A stretch of 64,000 nucleotides of DNA, taken from positions 1,488,001 through 1,552,000 of the forward strand of contig OX596338.1 in the NCBI GenBank assembly GCA_951394405.1. The letters are read 5' to 3'. The position numbers and the translations under genes are program-made. The stretch comes from Coprinellus micaceus (lineage: Eukaryota; Basidiomycota; Agaricomycetes; Agaricales; Psathyrellaceae). The notes beneath the pieces were generated by a model, which had not been told where the DNA came from, did not search any database, and saw only the letters and a program-made list of their open reading frames with translations. Shown one piece after another: positions 44,266 to 56,451 of this stretch. Every line of letters begins with the position of its first letter. Position 1 is the first letter of the stretch.

Positions 44266-47200
44266 ATGCACAGGATCTTACAGCAGCCATGTCGTCGAGC
44301 TCGTGCCACTGAATGGTCGCGCCTCCGTGTACATTTGAGCGTGACAAGCGCCAACGGAAACGGGACCCGATGCCTCTCGTCAACTGTGCGGGTGTGCGCC
44401 AACGTGAAGAAGGTCAACATGGAGGAATATCCCCCTGGACTTATTCGGTGCGTAGCAATAGTGATCTTTGCTCTACATGGCCGTTGAGGATTGTTACAGG
44501 AACTTCTCCATCATCGCTCACATCGGTACTTTCTTGTGACCCGTGTACTCATTAAGCCGTATTGACCACAGTCTATAGACCATGGAAAATCTACTCTTGC
44601 AGATAGGTACGCGTCCATTGTCCTTCACTGCTTCCCCAGACTGACCCTGGGCATTCTCAGATTGCTCGAGGTTCGTCAGTCCAGTCCAGTTGATTCACAC
44701 ATACCAATGCCAATCCCTCGCGCAGTTGACTGGAACCATTGAGAAAAAGAAGACTGGGAAGAACCAACAAGTTCTAGACAAGCTGAAAGTAGAACGAGAA
44801 CGGGGCATTACCGGTGAGGTCCTTGGTTATATTCGGGGTGCCTCCTTCCGAACTAACGCTCTCGTATAGTGAAGGCACAGACTGCGAGGTTTGCCACTTC
44901 GGCCATCTTCCTCGACGAATGTTCGCTAATAATCCGGTTTAGCATGATCCATCACCATAACGGGTCCGGGTTCTTGCTGAACCTAATTGATACACCAGTA
45001 GGCATTGACTCCAAACCCCCGGTGTTCGAAGAAGTTCTCACTTTCTAACCCCAGGGCCATGTGGACTTTTCTTGGGAGGTTTCCCGCTCGCTCGCCGCTT
45101 GCCAAGGAGCAGTGCTACTGGTGCGACTAGGCGGCAAATGAGTTAAGGTCCCTCTATTCACAGCCTCATTGCAGGTGGATGCTAGCCAGGGTGTCCAAGC
45201 ACAGTCAATATCTGTCTTCCACAATGCCAAGGAACGGGGTCTCAAAATCATCCCTGTGCTCAATAAGGTTTGTTGTCCCAAGCATCGTCGACCTGGCTCG
45301 GTCTGACGACCGTAGATTGATCTTCCCGCAGCTGATCCTATCCGAATTGCAGAGCAGATGAGAACAACCTTTGGTATAGACCCGTCTGAAATTATCCAGA
45401 TCTCTGCCAAGACAGGCCAGGGTGTCCAGCAGGTTCTGGAGGCTATTATTGAGCGCCTTCCTTCGCCTCAAGGCCTGAAGGAAGCCCCGCTCAAAGCCTT
45501 CTTGTTCGATTCCTTGTGGGTAAACATTCTAGGTTTTGTATTTTATTTTCCTAAGCTCCAGTTGCGCTACACAGCTACGACCGATATCGCGGCGTCATTT
45601 CCTTGATTAATGTCCAGGAAGGCGTCCTCAGGAAAGGTCCCACTTCCTACTACTCCCGCACCGTGAACTAGCCCTGAAATTCGCTGTAGGAGACAAGATC
45701 GCTTCCTACCATACCAGTAAGAAGTACGAGGTGACGGAACTTGGTATCATGCACCCCGAGGAAATCCCAACCCAGAGCCTCAACCCTGGACAAGTCGGGT
45801 TCGTCGCATGCAATATGAAGCAATCTTCGGAAGGTACGACTTCTGCTCCCCTTTCACGCGAGAAGTGCATTGAATGCCGCGCATGAAGCTCACATCGGAG
45901 ATACGCTGCATCGCGTGGGTAGCCCCGTAGAACCACTCGCCGGTTTTCAGCCCGCGAAGGCCATGGTGCGTACCCCATTTCAGACTGTAGACGGTCGTGT
46001 TTTCGACGTAGGACCACCCTTCTTTCACCAAGGTTTTTGCCGGTGTTTTCCCCGTTGAGAATAGCGAGTTCCCAAAGCTCGAAGAATCAATCAACAGGGT
46101 AAGATCAGCGCAACTCTTTCCAGGCCACGGACAGCAACTAACGCGTTGATTTTCAGCTGATGCTGACCGACAGAAGCGTAACTGTGCAAAGAGACTCCTC
46201 AGCAGCGTTGGGACAGGGTACCCGCCTCGGTTTTCTGGGTACGCTGCACATGGATGTCTTTCGGCAGAGACTGGAAGACGAGTACGATTCCAACGTCATT
46301 ATCACGGCCCCCACCGTTCCCTACAAAAGTACGAGACTTCTTTTGGTGCATGCCCCGGAGCTCACCGCACTCACCTCACATTCTAGTCGTCTACATGGAT
46401 GGTCGGGATCAAACAATCAGCAATCCTACAGAATTCCCCGAGACGACAGATACCGCCGCGAGGGTAAAAGAAGTCCAGGAGCCGATGGTGAAAGCAACAA
46501 TCATCGTACCAGAGGGTAGGTATTTGCCCCGTCCTTCACCGTATCCAGCTTGCCGACAGACAGAAGCTAATCCCATGGGGTTCCAGAATATGTCGGCGAA
46601 CTGATGGAGTTGTGCTTCGAACATCGCGCGGACAACCTAGAGCATCGATACCTCGATGCTGGTGCGGCCACGGCCTCGCGAATCATGATCAACTGCTTGC
46701 TTCCGCTGAGCGAGATCGTGACTGGATTCTTTGACCAGCTGAAAAGTCGAAGTTCTGGGTTTGCAAGTTTTGAGTGAGATTTCCGCGGTCGACATCTCAA
46801 TACGCGTGCTGACCCACGTTGGTTGTGACCTTCTAGCTACGAGGATGCCGGATACCAGAAGAGCGATCTTGCCAAGGTGTGCCATTTCCAGCGACCGATG
46901 ATCCCCCCTTCTAATGCGCCCGCCGACGCTAGATGTCCTTTTTGTTGAACGCAAAGCCTGTTGACGCCCTGGCGCTTATTGTGCACCGCTCCGCTCAAGA
47001 AAGAGTCGCACGTCACTGGGTCAAAAAGCTTCGTAAGAGCCTCGAACCTGCCATATGGGCTCACTTCGGATCGACGCTTACACGTTCTGCACAGACAAAG
47101 TCATTCCCCGCCAACTCTTCGAGGTTCCCATCCAGGCCGCTATCGGCAAGAAGGTCATCGCGAGAGAAACTCTCAAAGCAATGCGGGCCGATGTTACCGC

Positions 47201-47414
47201 TGGTCTCTACGGAGGTACGTGAATCTTCGGTTTGCTCCCAGGCAAAGGCGGGCTGGTTGAGCTTGGTTCACTCATTCACTATTCTGCAGGTCACTATGAA
47301 CGTAAGATGAAGCACCTCGAAAATCAGAAGGAGAGTAAAAGACGCATGAAGAAGTTGGGAAAGGTGGACCTTCCCCAGGAAGCCTTCTTCGACCTCCTTA
47401 GCCATAAGTCGTAG
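44266..47414 (+). CDS. GUF1: GUF1, mitochondrial elongation factor 4 (LepA-like GTPase)
   Basis: This highly split gene (about 15 exons) encodes an EF4/LepA GTPase. The N-terminus is Arg/Ser-rich ([14 protein letters not shown]), as expected for a mitochondrial presequence. The G1 motif AHIDHGKST is made by splicing. Then follow VERERGIT (switch I), LIDTPGHVDF (G3), PVLNKIDLP (G4) and ISAKTGQGV (G5). Domains II to V follow, with [10 protein letters not shown] and, at the C-terminus, [25 protein letters not shown] and [15 protein letters not shown], unique to LepA. EF4 back-translocates or rescues stalled mitochondrial ribosomes. Exons at 44661-44670 (10 nt) and 44870-44888 (19 nt) are microexons. 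The stop at 47414 is 71 bp from the eIF2B-beta stop on the other strand. Confidence 0.95.
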
Positions 47415-47485
47415 GTCTAGCCGCCAACCCCCCACTTTCCTAGACTACTGTACTCAAGATATGGTACTAATATCACCAATGTAAT

Positions 47486-49109
47486 CTACAGCTCATTGTC
47501 CTCGTCGTCGTAGGTCTCCTTCAACAAGCGATATATTGAAGATGGTGGGTGGTCTCCGCTGAAAGACCGCAGGCTCAGTAACGACATCCCGTAAGTCGTA
47601 CGCAGGGAGGACGTACTCGTTCGTAATGTAGGCGTCAATGAGCTCGGGTTTGACGTAGTCGTAGTAAGGGTTTACTACGTCGACCTTGTTCACTAGCTCA
47701 CCCTCATCGAAACCCAGCACGTCCTTAGGATTACCGAAGTCTACTGCGCCATACTCGTGATACAGATTCCAGAGCGGTGTCAACTTGAATTGCCCTGCGC
47801 ACACAACGACCGGTGTACTATGTGCTCTTGCAGCAGAGGCAACGATGAGGGATCCAGTGATGGCGAACATTCCGCCGTTCGCGAGGATGACATGGGCCCC
47901 GAGGATAACTTTGTTGACGCGGGACATCAAGCTGAAGATCGATGAGTCGGGGACAAGGAAAGTCGAGATCCCTGCGGAGGAAAGGGACTTGGCCATTTCG
48001 CGGCCATCGTATCTATCAAGCCAATGTTAAGCCGGGGGTGGGAAGCTACATCGAAGACGCGTACGAAGGGCCGGTCTCTGCGACGATGACCGTGTAATGC
48101 CTGTTATGAGCAGCCGTTTTCAGAAACGACTCTACAGTTTTTGATCGTCCCAGTGTGAGAATGATCTCACTGTTACAGCAGATTCAGGTCAGAGGGCAGG
48201 GCAAGGGATGCATAGGAGGAAGAAACGCACTCAGGATGAACGTGGTCTCTCGCATTTTTTGATACATTATCGTAGACCGTCTCCAATTCGTCAAGAACGT
48301 CTTGGATTGCCTCCATCAACACCGGCTTCAGCCCCTTGGAAAATGCATCAGGATCGTCGGGGTCATCCTCTCTAAACGTTGTCTTGATCTCCGTCCTTTG
48401 AGCTGTAGCTTGCTTTCTGGGTTGACCCTGCAGAACGAATTTGGATATTGAAAAGCCGGTGGAATTGCCAGCTTGAGGTCCTGTTCGCCCGACCACCGTT
48501 TGGTATTCCTCTCGGATGTGATGGAGGACCTTTCGGACTGTGTTCCCTACGGAGTGTTCTACTCGTTGTGAAATCCCGGTGGAAGAAAGGGCGGTACGTG
48601 GGAGGGGTAAGAATGCCACACCATTCAGTTCAGTGCCTCCTAAGTATCGTAGGGCGTACGCACCTTTTGGTTGTGCCTCAACTAACCGCCTTCCGACGCT
48701 ACGGATGATCTCGACGAGCTGCTCAAAATTGGAGAATCGGGCTCTCTGGACAACTTGACGAAGTACGACTAGAGTTTCTAACGCGGCCGTCCGAGAACCA
48801 ACTATCTGTCTGGGATCGAGAGAAGTACCCCGAAGAATTAGATCAGCGTTCTGCTCCTCCCGGTGACTGACCCCAGACGTGTGTTACGGACCGTCGTCGT
48901 AGCTTTTGGGCTAGAATTTCAACGGACTTGTGTTGTGGTATGCGCTCGGGCTGCATTTTGAGGGTAAGTGGGTGATTCGTGAGGCTTTGAGGTCCTGGGT
49001 GCTCGAGGAGCTCTGGGATTTGAGGAGGTAACGGTTCTAGTTGGGAGAGTTTAGATCTAAATCGAGTCATCAAATCCGTATTGTTGATCATCACATCGAT
49101 CATAGGCAC
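47486..49109 (-). CDS. GCD7: eIF2B subunit beta (Gcd7)
   Basis: Minus-strand exons encode the beta subunit of the guanine exchange factor for translation initiation factor eIF2. After splicing the N-terminus reads KSVEILAQKLRRRQIVGSR, the family signature. Later blocks include EIILTLGRSKTVESFL, YTVIVAETGPSYDGREMA, FLVPDSSIFSLMSRVNKVI, GAHVILANGGMFAITGS, VVVCAGQFKLTPL and NPYYDYVKPELI. The true end is YITNDGDHPPSSIYRLLK and an acidic tail, made by a 3' intron. Reading through that intron gives a false longer tail. eIF2B is the target of the integrated stress response (general amino acid control). The start at 49109 is the first ATG in frame; a start nearer KMQPERI cannot be excluded. TRP synthase lies 124 bp upstream, same strand. 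Confidence 0.92.
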
Positions 49110-49233
49110 TCCTCTTCTCGGAGGATGACCAGCCTGCAGCAGTGCTTAGACCTCTAACTGAGCACGATGGAAATATTGGTATAATATAATTGTACACTAA
49201 AGATGACATTAGATTTTCTTGTGGCTCCTTCCT

Positions 49234-51669
49234 CTACTGGGATCCACGGGTAGATACATGCCAGTCGAGGATATCAGCCCATTTGGGCAGGAGCTCAGAG
49301 ATTTGCTCCACATCCTTGTCCCCACGACCAGACAAACACTAAACGGTACAGCGTCAGAGGGATGAAGATATTCGCAGAATAGAGAGGACCACATACCACA
49401 ACGATGTCAGAGTCCTTAGGCATCGTCTTAGCAAGTTCGAATGCCTTCCAGATGGCATGCGAAGACTCCAAAGCGGGGATGATACCCTCCTTCTGGGTGA
49501 GCAACCGGAAACCACGCAAGGCCTCCTCGTCGGTAGCAACGATATAATCCGCCCTACCAGAGTCCTTGAGCCAGGCGTGCTCAGGTCCGACACCGGGGTA
49601 GTCCAAACCAGCTGAGATGGAATGCGTCTCGATGATCTGTCCAGCCTTGTCTTGGAGAACGTAAGTTCTGACACCGTGCAAGACACCTGGCTGGCCCATG
49701 GACAAAGTAGCACTATGCTTATCGCCATGAGTACCCTCACCTCCAGCTTCCACACCGACGAGGCGGACAGTCTTGTCAGGGATGAAGTCAAAGAAGGTAC
49801 CGATGGCGTTGCTGCCACCGCCGACGCAGGCGACAACAGCGTCGGGAAGCTTGCCACGGGCCTCCTTGAGCTGAACCCTGATTTCTTCGGAGATCACCTT
49901 CTGGAAATCACGGACAATGGTGGGGAAAGGGTGAGGGCCGATGGCAGAGCCGACGAGGTAGTGAGTATTGTGGAGATTGGTGACCCAATCTCTCATGGCG
50001 TCGTTGACAGCATCCTTGAGGGTGCGAGAGCCAGAGTGCACTGGAATGACCTTTCCACCCAACATCTCAATCCTGAACACGTTCAGCCCTTGTCTCCGGA
50101 CATCCTCCGCACCCATGTAGATAACACACTCCAATCCAAACTTCGCGCAAACGGTAGCAGTGGCGACACCGTGTTGTCCAGCACCGGTCTCAGCAATAAT
50201 GCGCGTCTTCCCTAACCGCTTGGCCAAGAGGATCTGGCCGATGGCATTGTTTATCTTGTGGGAGCCAGTGTGGTTGAGGTCTTCCCGCTTCAACCAGATG
50301 TTAGCGCCTCCGGCTTCCTTCGTGATGTTCTCAGCGAGGTAGAGGTTGGAGGGCCTGTTCATGTAATCGAACAGCCCATGGAACTCCTTCCAGAAAGCGG
50401 GGTCCTCCATCGCGGCCTTATGGGCGTCCTCGAGCTCGGCGAGGGCATCCACAAGGGACTCAGGGACGTACTGTCCACCGAAATTACCGAAACGAGGAGG
50501 GAGGGAGTTGACGATGGGAGTCGCGGTACTCGTGGTTGAGGTGGTGCTGGTTTGGGACGAGCTTTGTCGCAGAACGGGTGATCGTACGCGTGCAGGCTCC
50601 GCCTTCCCGGAAACAGCAGCGCAGTAGTCTTCAAGAGCTCTCGTTCTCTGGCCCTCAGTGGCGCTTTCGATGACTTGGACGACCTTGCTACCAATGACGA
50701 CACCATCTGCTCCTGAATCGGCGACATAATTGAACTGGTCGCGGGTGGCCACGCCGAAGCCGACTGCCAAGGGCACGGGGGAGAACTGTTTGATCCGTTC
50801 AATGATGTCGGGGAGTGCTGCATTTACTGCGACACTATCAGAGGATCCAGTGGTACCCATCTATCCAACCCGTCAGTGATATGCATGCGACACACTACAA
50901 GGTGCAATCCAACCTTAGAGACAACGTAGATGAAGGTATCGGCGATGGACGACAGGAACTGGATACGGTTGAGTGATGTAGAGGGTGCAATCAAAGGTAC
51001 CCAGGAAAGCCTAAGGTTCGCCGTGAGTACTTCGGCCGTGGATATGCGAAAGATGAACGACTCACCTGTGTGCCCTGCACTTCTCTCGGAAGGCAATCGA
51101 CTCCTCAGGGGGGAGATCAACGATAATGAAACCGTTGGCACCAGCCTCAGCAGCATCTCGGATGGCCGTTTCTTCCCCGTAACAGTGGATGGGGTTGTAA
51201 TATCCTGGACGGCATGAGTTTGTGGAGATGGGGCGAATGGAATGCAAGGATTCTTACCCATGAGGAGAACTGGCACCGTAAGTCCTTGCCTCCGGGCATC
51301 TTTCAGTTGGCGAAGGACGGTCGCGTAGTCGACCTCGTTGTGCAACGCAACCTAAGATGGGGGAAAGGTTAATTCTGTTCCTAGATATGGACGAATGCGA
51401 CTGGACGCACAGTGTTTGCTGCTTGGATGACGGGCCCGTCTGCAACGGGGTCGGAGAAGGGAACACCGAGCTCAATGATATCAGCACCTCCGGCCTGCAT
51501 GGCAAGCATTAGAGGAGCGGTGTCATCCCTTCCGGGAAATCCAGTGGTAAGGAAGGTAATGAAAGCCGGAGAATCCTGAAATTCTTGTGAACAGGGGATC
51601 GCAATGAATAGGAAACCTGCCACTTACTTGGGCCTTTTTCGACTCGAATACCTGGTTTAGGGCCTCCAT
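49234..51669 (-). CDS. Bifunctional tryptophan synthase (alpha-beta fusion)
   Basis: This is a fusion enzyme of about 700 residues, normal for fungi. The alpha half (51669 to about 50600) has [25 protein letters not shown] (catalytic Glu and Asp), [11 protein letters not shown], and GVATRDQF with [10 protein letters not shown]. It cleaves indole-glycerol phosphate to indole. A Ser/Thr linker ([11 protein letters not shown]) joins it to the beta half: [28 protein letters not shown] (PLP lysine), [20 protein letters not shown] and [12 protein letters not shown]. That half couples indole to serine. The last exon encodes [12 protein letters not shown] and ends STRGSQ. All active-site residues are present. 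Two TGACTC sites lie 38-58 bp upstream, which suggests general amino-acid control. It diverges from asparaginase. Confidence 0.97.
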
Positions 51670-51706
51670 TCTGCAAATGACAGTGGATGTAGAAAGAAAG
51701 ACGATG

Positions 51707-51726
51707 GAGTCAGTGGTGACTGACTC
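51707..51726. promoter_or_regulatory. Paired TGACTC (Gcn4/Cpc1-type) sites
   Basis: TGACTC occurs on the minus strand at 51707-51712 and on the plus strand at 51721-51726, in the 199-bp gap between the tryptophan synthase and asparaginase starts. TGACTC is the core of the general amino-acid control element bound by Gcn4/CPC1 bZIP factors in fungi. Confidence 0.6.
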
Positions 51727-51868
51727 GACCGCTTTTGCTGCAACAAATCTTGCGCACGTGGTGAGATTTCCTCCCATCAGATCTAACCGAGAACATAGGG
51801 GCGTTGATGCCAAATGCATCTTCAAGCCGGATCCATGAACTCGTCATTTATCCTCTCCTCTACACCAA

Positions 51869-54416
51869 ATGGACCTCGCCCAGCAGAGCGACGAATCGCG
51901 CGTTCTGGTCATCTATACAGGCAAGCTTCCGTATTTCTTGGAGGTGTGGATTGCGTTCTGAGGATACACGGTAACCAGGAGGCACTATCGGCATGCTGGT
52001 TGGCCAGCAAGGCTACGTGCCGGAACCCTACTTCTTGACGGAAACCCTCAGAAGCCAATCTAGGTTTCACGACCCTTTGCAGGACTCCCTCTTCTCCCAC
52101 TCTGGGACTGTTCAAGGCTTCCGGAAGTGGAGTAGGTCCGGGGGTCGCGCAGAGAGTCCTGGTCGAACCGGCGGAGCGAACACTCCATCGACTGATTCAT
52201 TGCCAAAACTTCGTGTACGATCGTCGCGTCCGATCGGCTCTACCAGCTTGGATCCCGATGCCCCCCAATCAACTCACCATCCACGATGCAAGCAGGTCTC
52301 AGAGAACGTATACGAGGCGCATTTACCAAGTCTTATTACCCCCCGAACCAAAATACCTGGCAGCAGCTTGACAAAGTGTATTCGATATGCCATCCTCGAA
52401 GTAAGGGATCCTTGAACATGCCAGTCTCAAATCTGACTGGAAAAAAAGTGGAACCCCCTTTTGGACAGCAGTAATATCGATATCCCAGGTACTTGGCCGG
52501 CCATTCAAGTCGTACCCCACCTAACGTGTGTCTGCCCTCAGATTGGATTCGCATTGCCACAGAGATCGAGCTTAATTATTCTGTGTTCGACGCCTTCGTA
52601 GTTTTGCACGGAACGGATACGATGGCCTATACCTCCAGCGCACTGAGCTTCTTGCTCGAAGACTTGGGCAAAACCGTGATCATAACAGGCGCCCAGATAC
52701 CACTATCCCAACTGAGGAACGATGCCACAGATAACCTAATGGGTTCTCTGACCATTGCAGGGCATTATATTATACCAGGTAAAGTGTCCCGTCTACCATC
52801 GCTGCTGGGAAAGGGCTCAAAATTATCGTGTTCAGAGTGTTGTCTGTACTTCAGCCACACCTTGTTCAGAGGGAACCGAAGCACGAAGGCATCATCGTTC
52901 GACCTAAACGCCTTTGAAAGCCCAAACTTTCCTCCTCTCGTAAAAGGCGAGCCTTTCAATGCGGCCATCTGTCCCAGACCTTACTGACGTTCTGTCTACT
53001 GCAGTTGGGATCGACATCGTTGTGAGCTGGAATGACGTGATTCGCCAGACGGGACTTCGCCGATTCCGAGCACATAAGCGTGAGCCCCACCCAATTGTTT
53101 GCTCCATTCCACCCTCACAACCTGTTTTGCCCTTCAGAATTGTCGCCGCATGTTGGTAGGTGCCCTGGTATCTTGTGTTGGACGAATAATCAATGCTCCT
53201 CTAGCCACGTTGCGACTCTTCCCCGGCATCTCTGGAACTACCATTAGGGCTTTCTGCCTCCCACCTGTCCGTGGGGTAGTGCTTGAGACATTTGGTTCAG
53301 GGAATGCGCCAACCCGCCCAGACGTCCTTGATGCGCTGAAGGAAGTTTGTGGACGAGGTGTGGTAATCGTGGCTATTACTCAGTGCATGAAGGGCTCAGT
53401 GTCCGATGACTACGAGACTGGAAGGACCTTGCTACAGTCAGGTGTTGTACCTGGCATTGACATGACGCCCGAGGTGTGTTTCATTCCATCTCCGAATGGA
53501 GTATGCGTGCTGATTACCAGCATGCAGTGTGCCCTCACAAAATTGGCGTACCTTCTTTCCAAACCCGAGTTTACTGTGAAGGAAATCCGAGATCTAATAG
53601 GCAAGCCTCTTCGGGGAGAACTCACTCGGGTTTCCGCTGCGCCTGCGAGCAGTGCCGCCGGACATGACCGCTTGAATCATAATATGGAGAACATCCAGCA
53701 AGTCCTCTCACAATTCATGCGCCTCACCCGTCCCCCAAGCAGCATGCCCAGCATTACTCTATCCCCGGATCCAGTAGACGCGAACAGTAGCGAGGCAGTC
53801 GCACCATGGACATGGACCGTTGCAGAGGCTGCTTCCACTGAAGCGGTACTGTACCCTTTCCTGATGCACCTCGCCGCGGCGCGGGACGACGTGGAGTCCC
53901 TATCCTTCTGCCTGCGTACCGTTGAGCCCGGAGTTGAGATTGGTGTCGGTTCCCCGGCGGCGGAGGGGCTGAAGTCCCATGGGCTTATGGCTGGAGGTGT
54001 TGTTAACTCGCTAGAACCCGGCTCTGGGAGGTCGCCTCTGCATATCGCTGCCTTGAACGGTCACGTCAACTCGGTCAACCTTCTAATGCAATCGGGAGCT
54101 CTCGTGCACCTGAGAGATGCTATGGGTCACACAGCGCTGTACTATGTGGGCTTTCTAAATCCACAGTATCTCGACGTTCTTCCTGACTAAATGCATCCTT
54201 CAGGCCGCTCGCCAAGGTTACGAATCGACGGTTGACGCTCTGCTCCAAGCTGGAGCATCGCTCAGTGGGGCAGATGGACGCTTCTCCAAGTTCCTTGCGC
54301 AAGAAGCGACTGAAAACGACGACCAAGACGCCTTGATGGTCTGGAAAAAATGTGGCGTCAACATTGGTCCAACTCCCCTGCAAACGAACCAGGAGAACCC
54401 GAATACAGTTGCATAG
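51869..54416 (+). CDS. L-asparaginase with C-terminal ankyrin repeats
   Basis: This type-I/ASPG-like asparaginase hydrolyses asparagine to aspartate and ammonia. Splicing yields IYTGGTIGM, carrying the first catalytic Thr. Later come VVLHGTDTMAYTSSAL with the second catalytic Thr-Asp pair, VIITGAQIPLSQLRNDATDN, CCLYFSHTLFRGNRSTK, and ATLRLFPGI with TFGSGNAP. The C-terminal third carries ankyrin-type repeats (SPLHIAALNGHVNSVNLLMQ, then AARQGYESTVDALLQAGA), as in the mammalian 60-kDa protein. Between GGTIGM and SLITPR lies a Ser/Arg/Gly-rich insertion of about 100 residues, longer than in the human enzyme. Two introns (51921-51978 and 52947-53004) need GC donors to keep the frame. The start at 51869 gives a 17-codon first exon. 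Confidence 0.94.
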
Positions 54417-54603
54417 AATTACCGCTACGAACAAGGGGGGAGATCAGAGCGTCCAGACAGTGAATAAAGATACGGAGAACGGAATAGATAACCAGAACCG
54501 AGCGAGCAATAGGAAGAGGGGGTATCTCAGCAGAGGTCGGATGGGGTTGAGAGTTTGATAGGACAGGGTGCATGAGTCGTCGCAACCGGGGGAAAAGCGA
54601 CAT

Positions 54604-56451
54604 TTAGTCGTCATCGTCTTCCGAAGCATTATTGAGATTGTCGTAGAGTGTTCGGACGAAGAGGGAGAGCTGTGTCTTGGGGAAGGAGAAGGGTTTGTTC
54701 AGGAAGCCGAGGTTGTCTACAAATTCGACCTTCTCCATCTCCAAGTTTAAGGGAAGATAATGCACATTTTCGATGAGGGCACCGCCTGCATCGGCGGAGG
54801 GTTCTTTGCACATTCGCAAAGCGAAATTAAGACCTGCATCGTGGCATGAGGATTGCATTGCCACAGCTGTCTAGGGTTAACTCACTTTTTTCTGGAACGT
54901 TCACATCAAGATCGTCTCTCCACGTGTAGATGCAGGTAAAGACCCATTCGTCTCCGTCGTGTTGCCCAGGGTTACACTTTACAGTGTGGACGAGGATGTT
55001 GGTTAAATCCTCGTATAGCGAGACCACTTTCGTGTGCTTGGGATCCTCCCCTTTCAAGATGCCAGCTCCACGAGAAGCGGAACCAGGCGGGTTCCGGTTT
55101 TGTTTGGAAAGCTGCTCGCTACGTTGGATCTCGGTTTTGAGCTCGAACCGAAGCTCCTTCTCTGTGTTACGATGGGTCGGTTGAGGGATACGGATGGTGG
55201 AAGTGAAGAAATAACCGACCAATCTGCTGTAGTTCCGCGATTTGAGTGTCCTTTTCTTGGACGACTTGCTTGGCGCCATTCGACTCGTTCTTAAAGTGCT
55301 GAATCTGCGCTTTGTACTCGCCGAGTTCCTGTTCCATGTCATCTCGAGATATCAAGCCAATGCTTGATTTCTTCCCTGGACGGAGGAGTGGTTCTTTCTT
55401 GGCCAGTTGCGAAGTGAGGTCCTTGATAAGGTCGTTTTGTACTGTGAGGGTATATGAACGGGGCAGCCAGCTGTGAAGAAGGACGGAGCGTACCGCCAAT
55501 TTGCCTCTCATGGTTCTTGGCCATTTCCTCCATCAGGTTCTCCGGTTCCGTCTGGCGAGTATGCATGAGCTCATCGAAATTCGATTTCAGGTCATCTATG
55601 TGTGCTTTTAGCTGGAAAACATGGTTAGTAACCCTGAGACGGAACAGTCATTGCCTGCTTACCCGTTCAACCTCCTCCTTCAGACGTGCATTTTCAGCAG
55701 ACAATTTCTCCTCTGCTCGCGACCTCTTCAGAGGTGGTGGGCTCAAACGGCTTGAATGTGAATTCTTGGTTGCAGCGTTCTGCCTGTTGCCACTCTTGGA
55801 TGCTAAGGTTCGTGGTTTCACTGGAGCGTCGACAGGAGCGTCCACCTCCATAGCATCGTCCCCATTCTGCTCCACACCCGCATCCTCCTGATCCTCAAGT
55901 TCCTCGGCCGTCAAAGGAATCTCCTTCCTCCCCAGACGTTTCCCATTCGTCACAGGCGCCATGGTGGTCTCTTTCTGTTTACCCTTTGCCTTCGAACTCG
56001 GAGCAGCCGTCTTTGCAGGTGCAGTTGAATCTTTCGACAACGGTTTCTTTGAGCTTCCCGTCTGCTGTGCCTTTTGCTGGCCCAAACCCGGTATGACGTC
56101 CCACTGCTCATCCTCTTCCCCCGCCTCCTCATCCTCGATCTCATTCACCAGCAGTCCCCGCACGTCTGAGTCTTCTCCGGTGTCATCGTCCTGTTGGGCC
56201 TGCTTCGAACTCCCAGCGGCGATCCGAGGCTTCTTCCTACTGTGAGCGTTGTTCCCTGTGGTGCCGTTACTTGGTGGTTTATTGCTATTCGATGGCCCCG
56301 CTCCACGATTGCTCGGTGGTTTGCTCGCTTTCCGCTTCACCGGCGGATGGGGAGTTGTTGGGGCTAGCCCGCCTATTCAACCAAAAGTCGGAATTTATAC
56401 ACTTTCCACCAGCTCTGCTGAGTACGTACCGAAATCGTCTGAGTCCGACAT
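54604..56451 (-). CDS. Csm1/Pcs1-type monopolin (chromosome segregation) protein
   Basis: The start MSDSDDFG at 56451 splices over a 57-nt intron to GLAPTTPHPPVKRKASKPPS. The N-terminal 250 residues are basic and acidic low complexity (KKPRIAAGSSK, EDEEAGEEDEQWD). A long coiled coil follows (ENARLKEEVERL to QELGEYKAQIQHFKN). The C-terminal globular domain has VSLYEDLTNILVHTVK, EWVFTCIYTW, then FVDNLGFLNKPFSFPKTQ and LSLFVRTLYDNL, matching the Csm1/Pcs1 RWD-like domain. Csm1 forms V-shaped dimers that crosslink kinetochore and rDNA proteins (monopolin). The tail is acidic. The gene converges on asparaginase with 187 bp between stops. Confidence 0.83.

Noticed and set aside
47493..47996. The C-terminal tail of eIF2B-beta read without splicing
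   Set aside because: An intron just before the end restores the family-typical end GDHPPSSIYRLLK and a stop at 47486.
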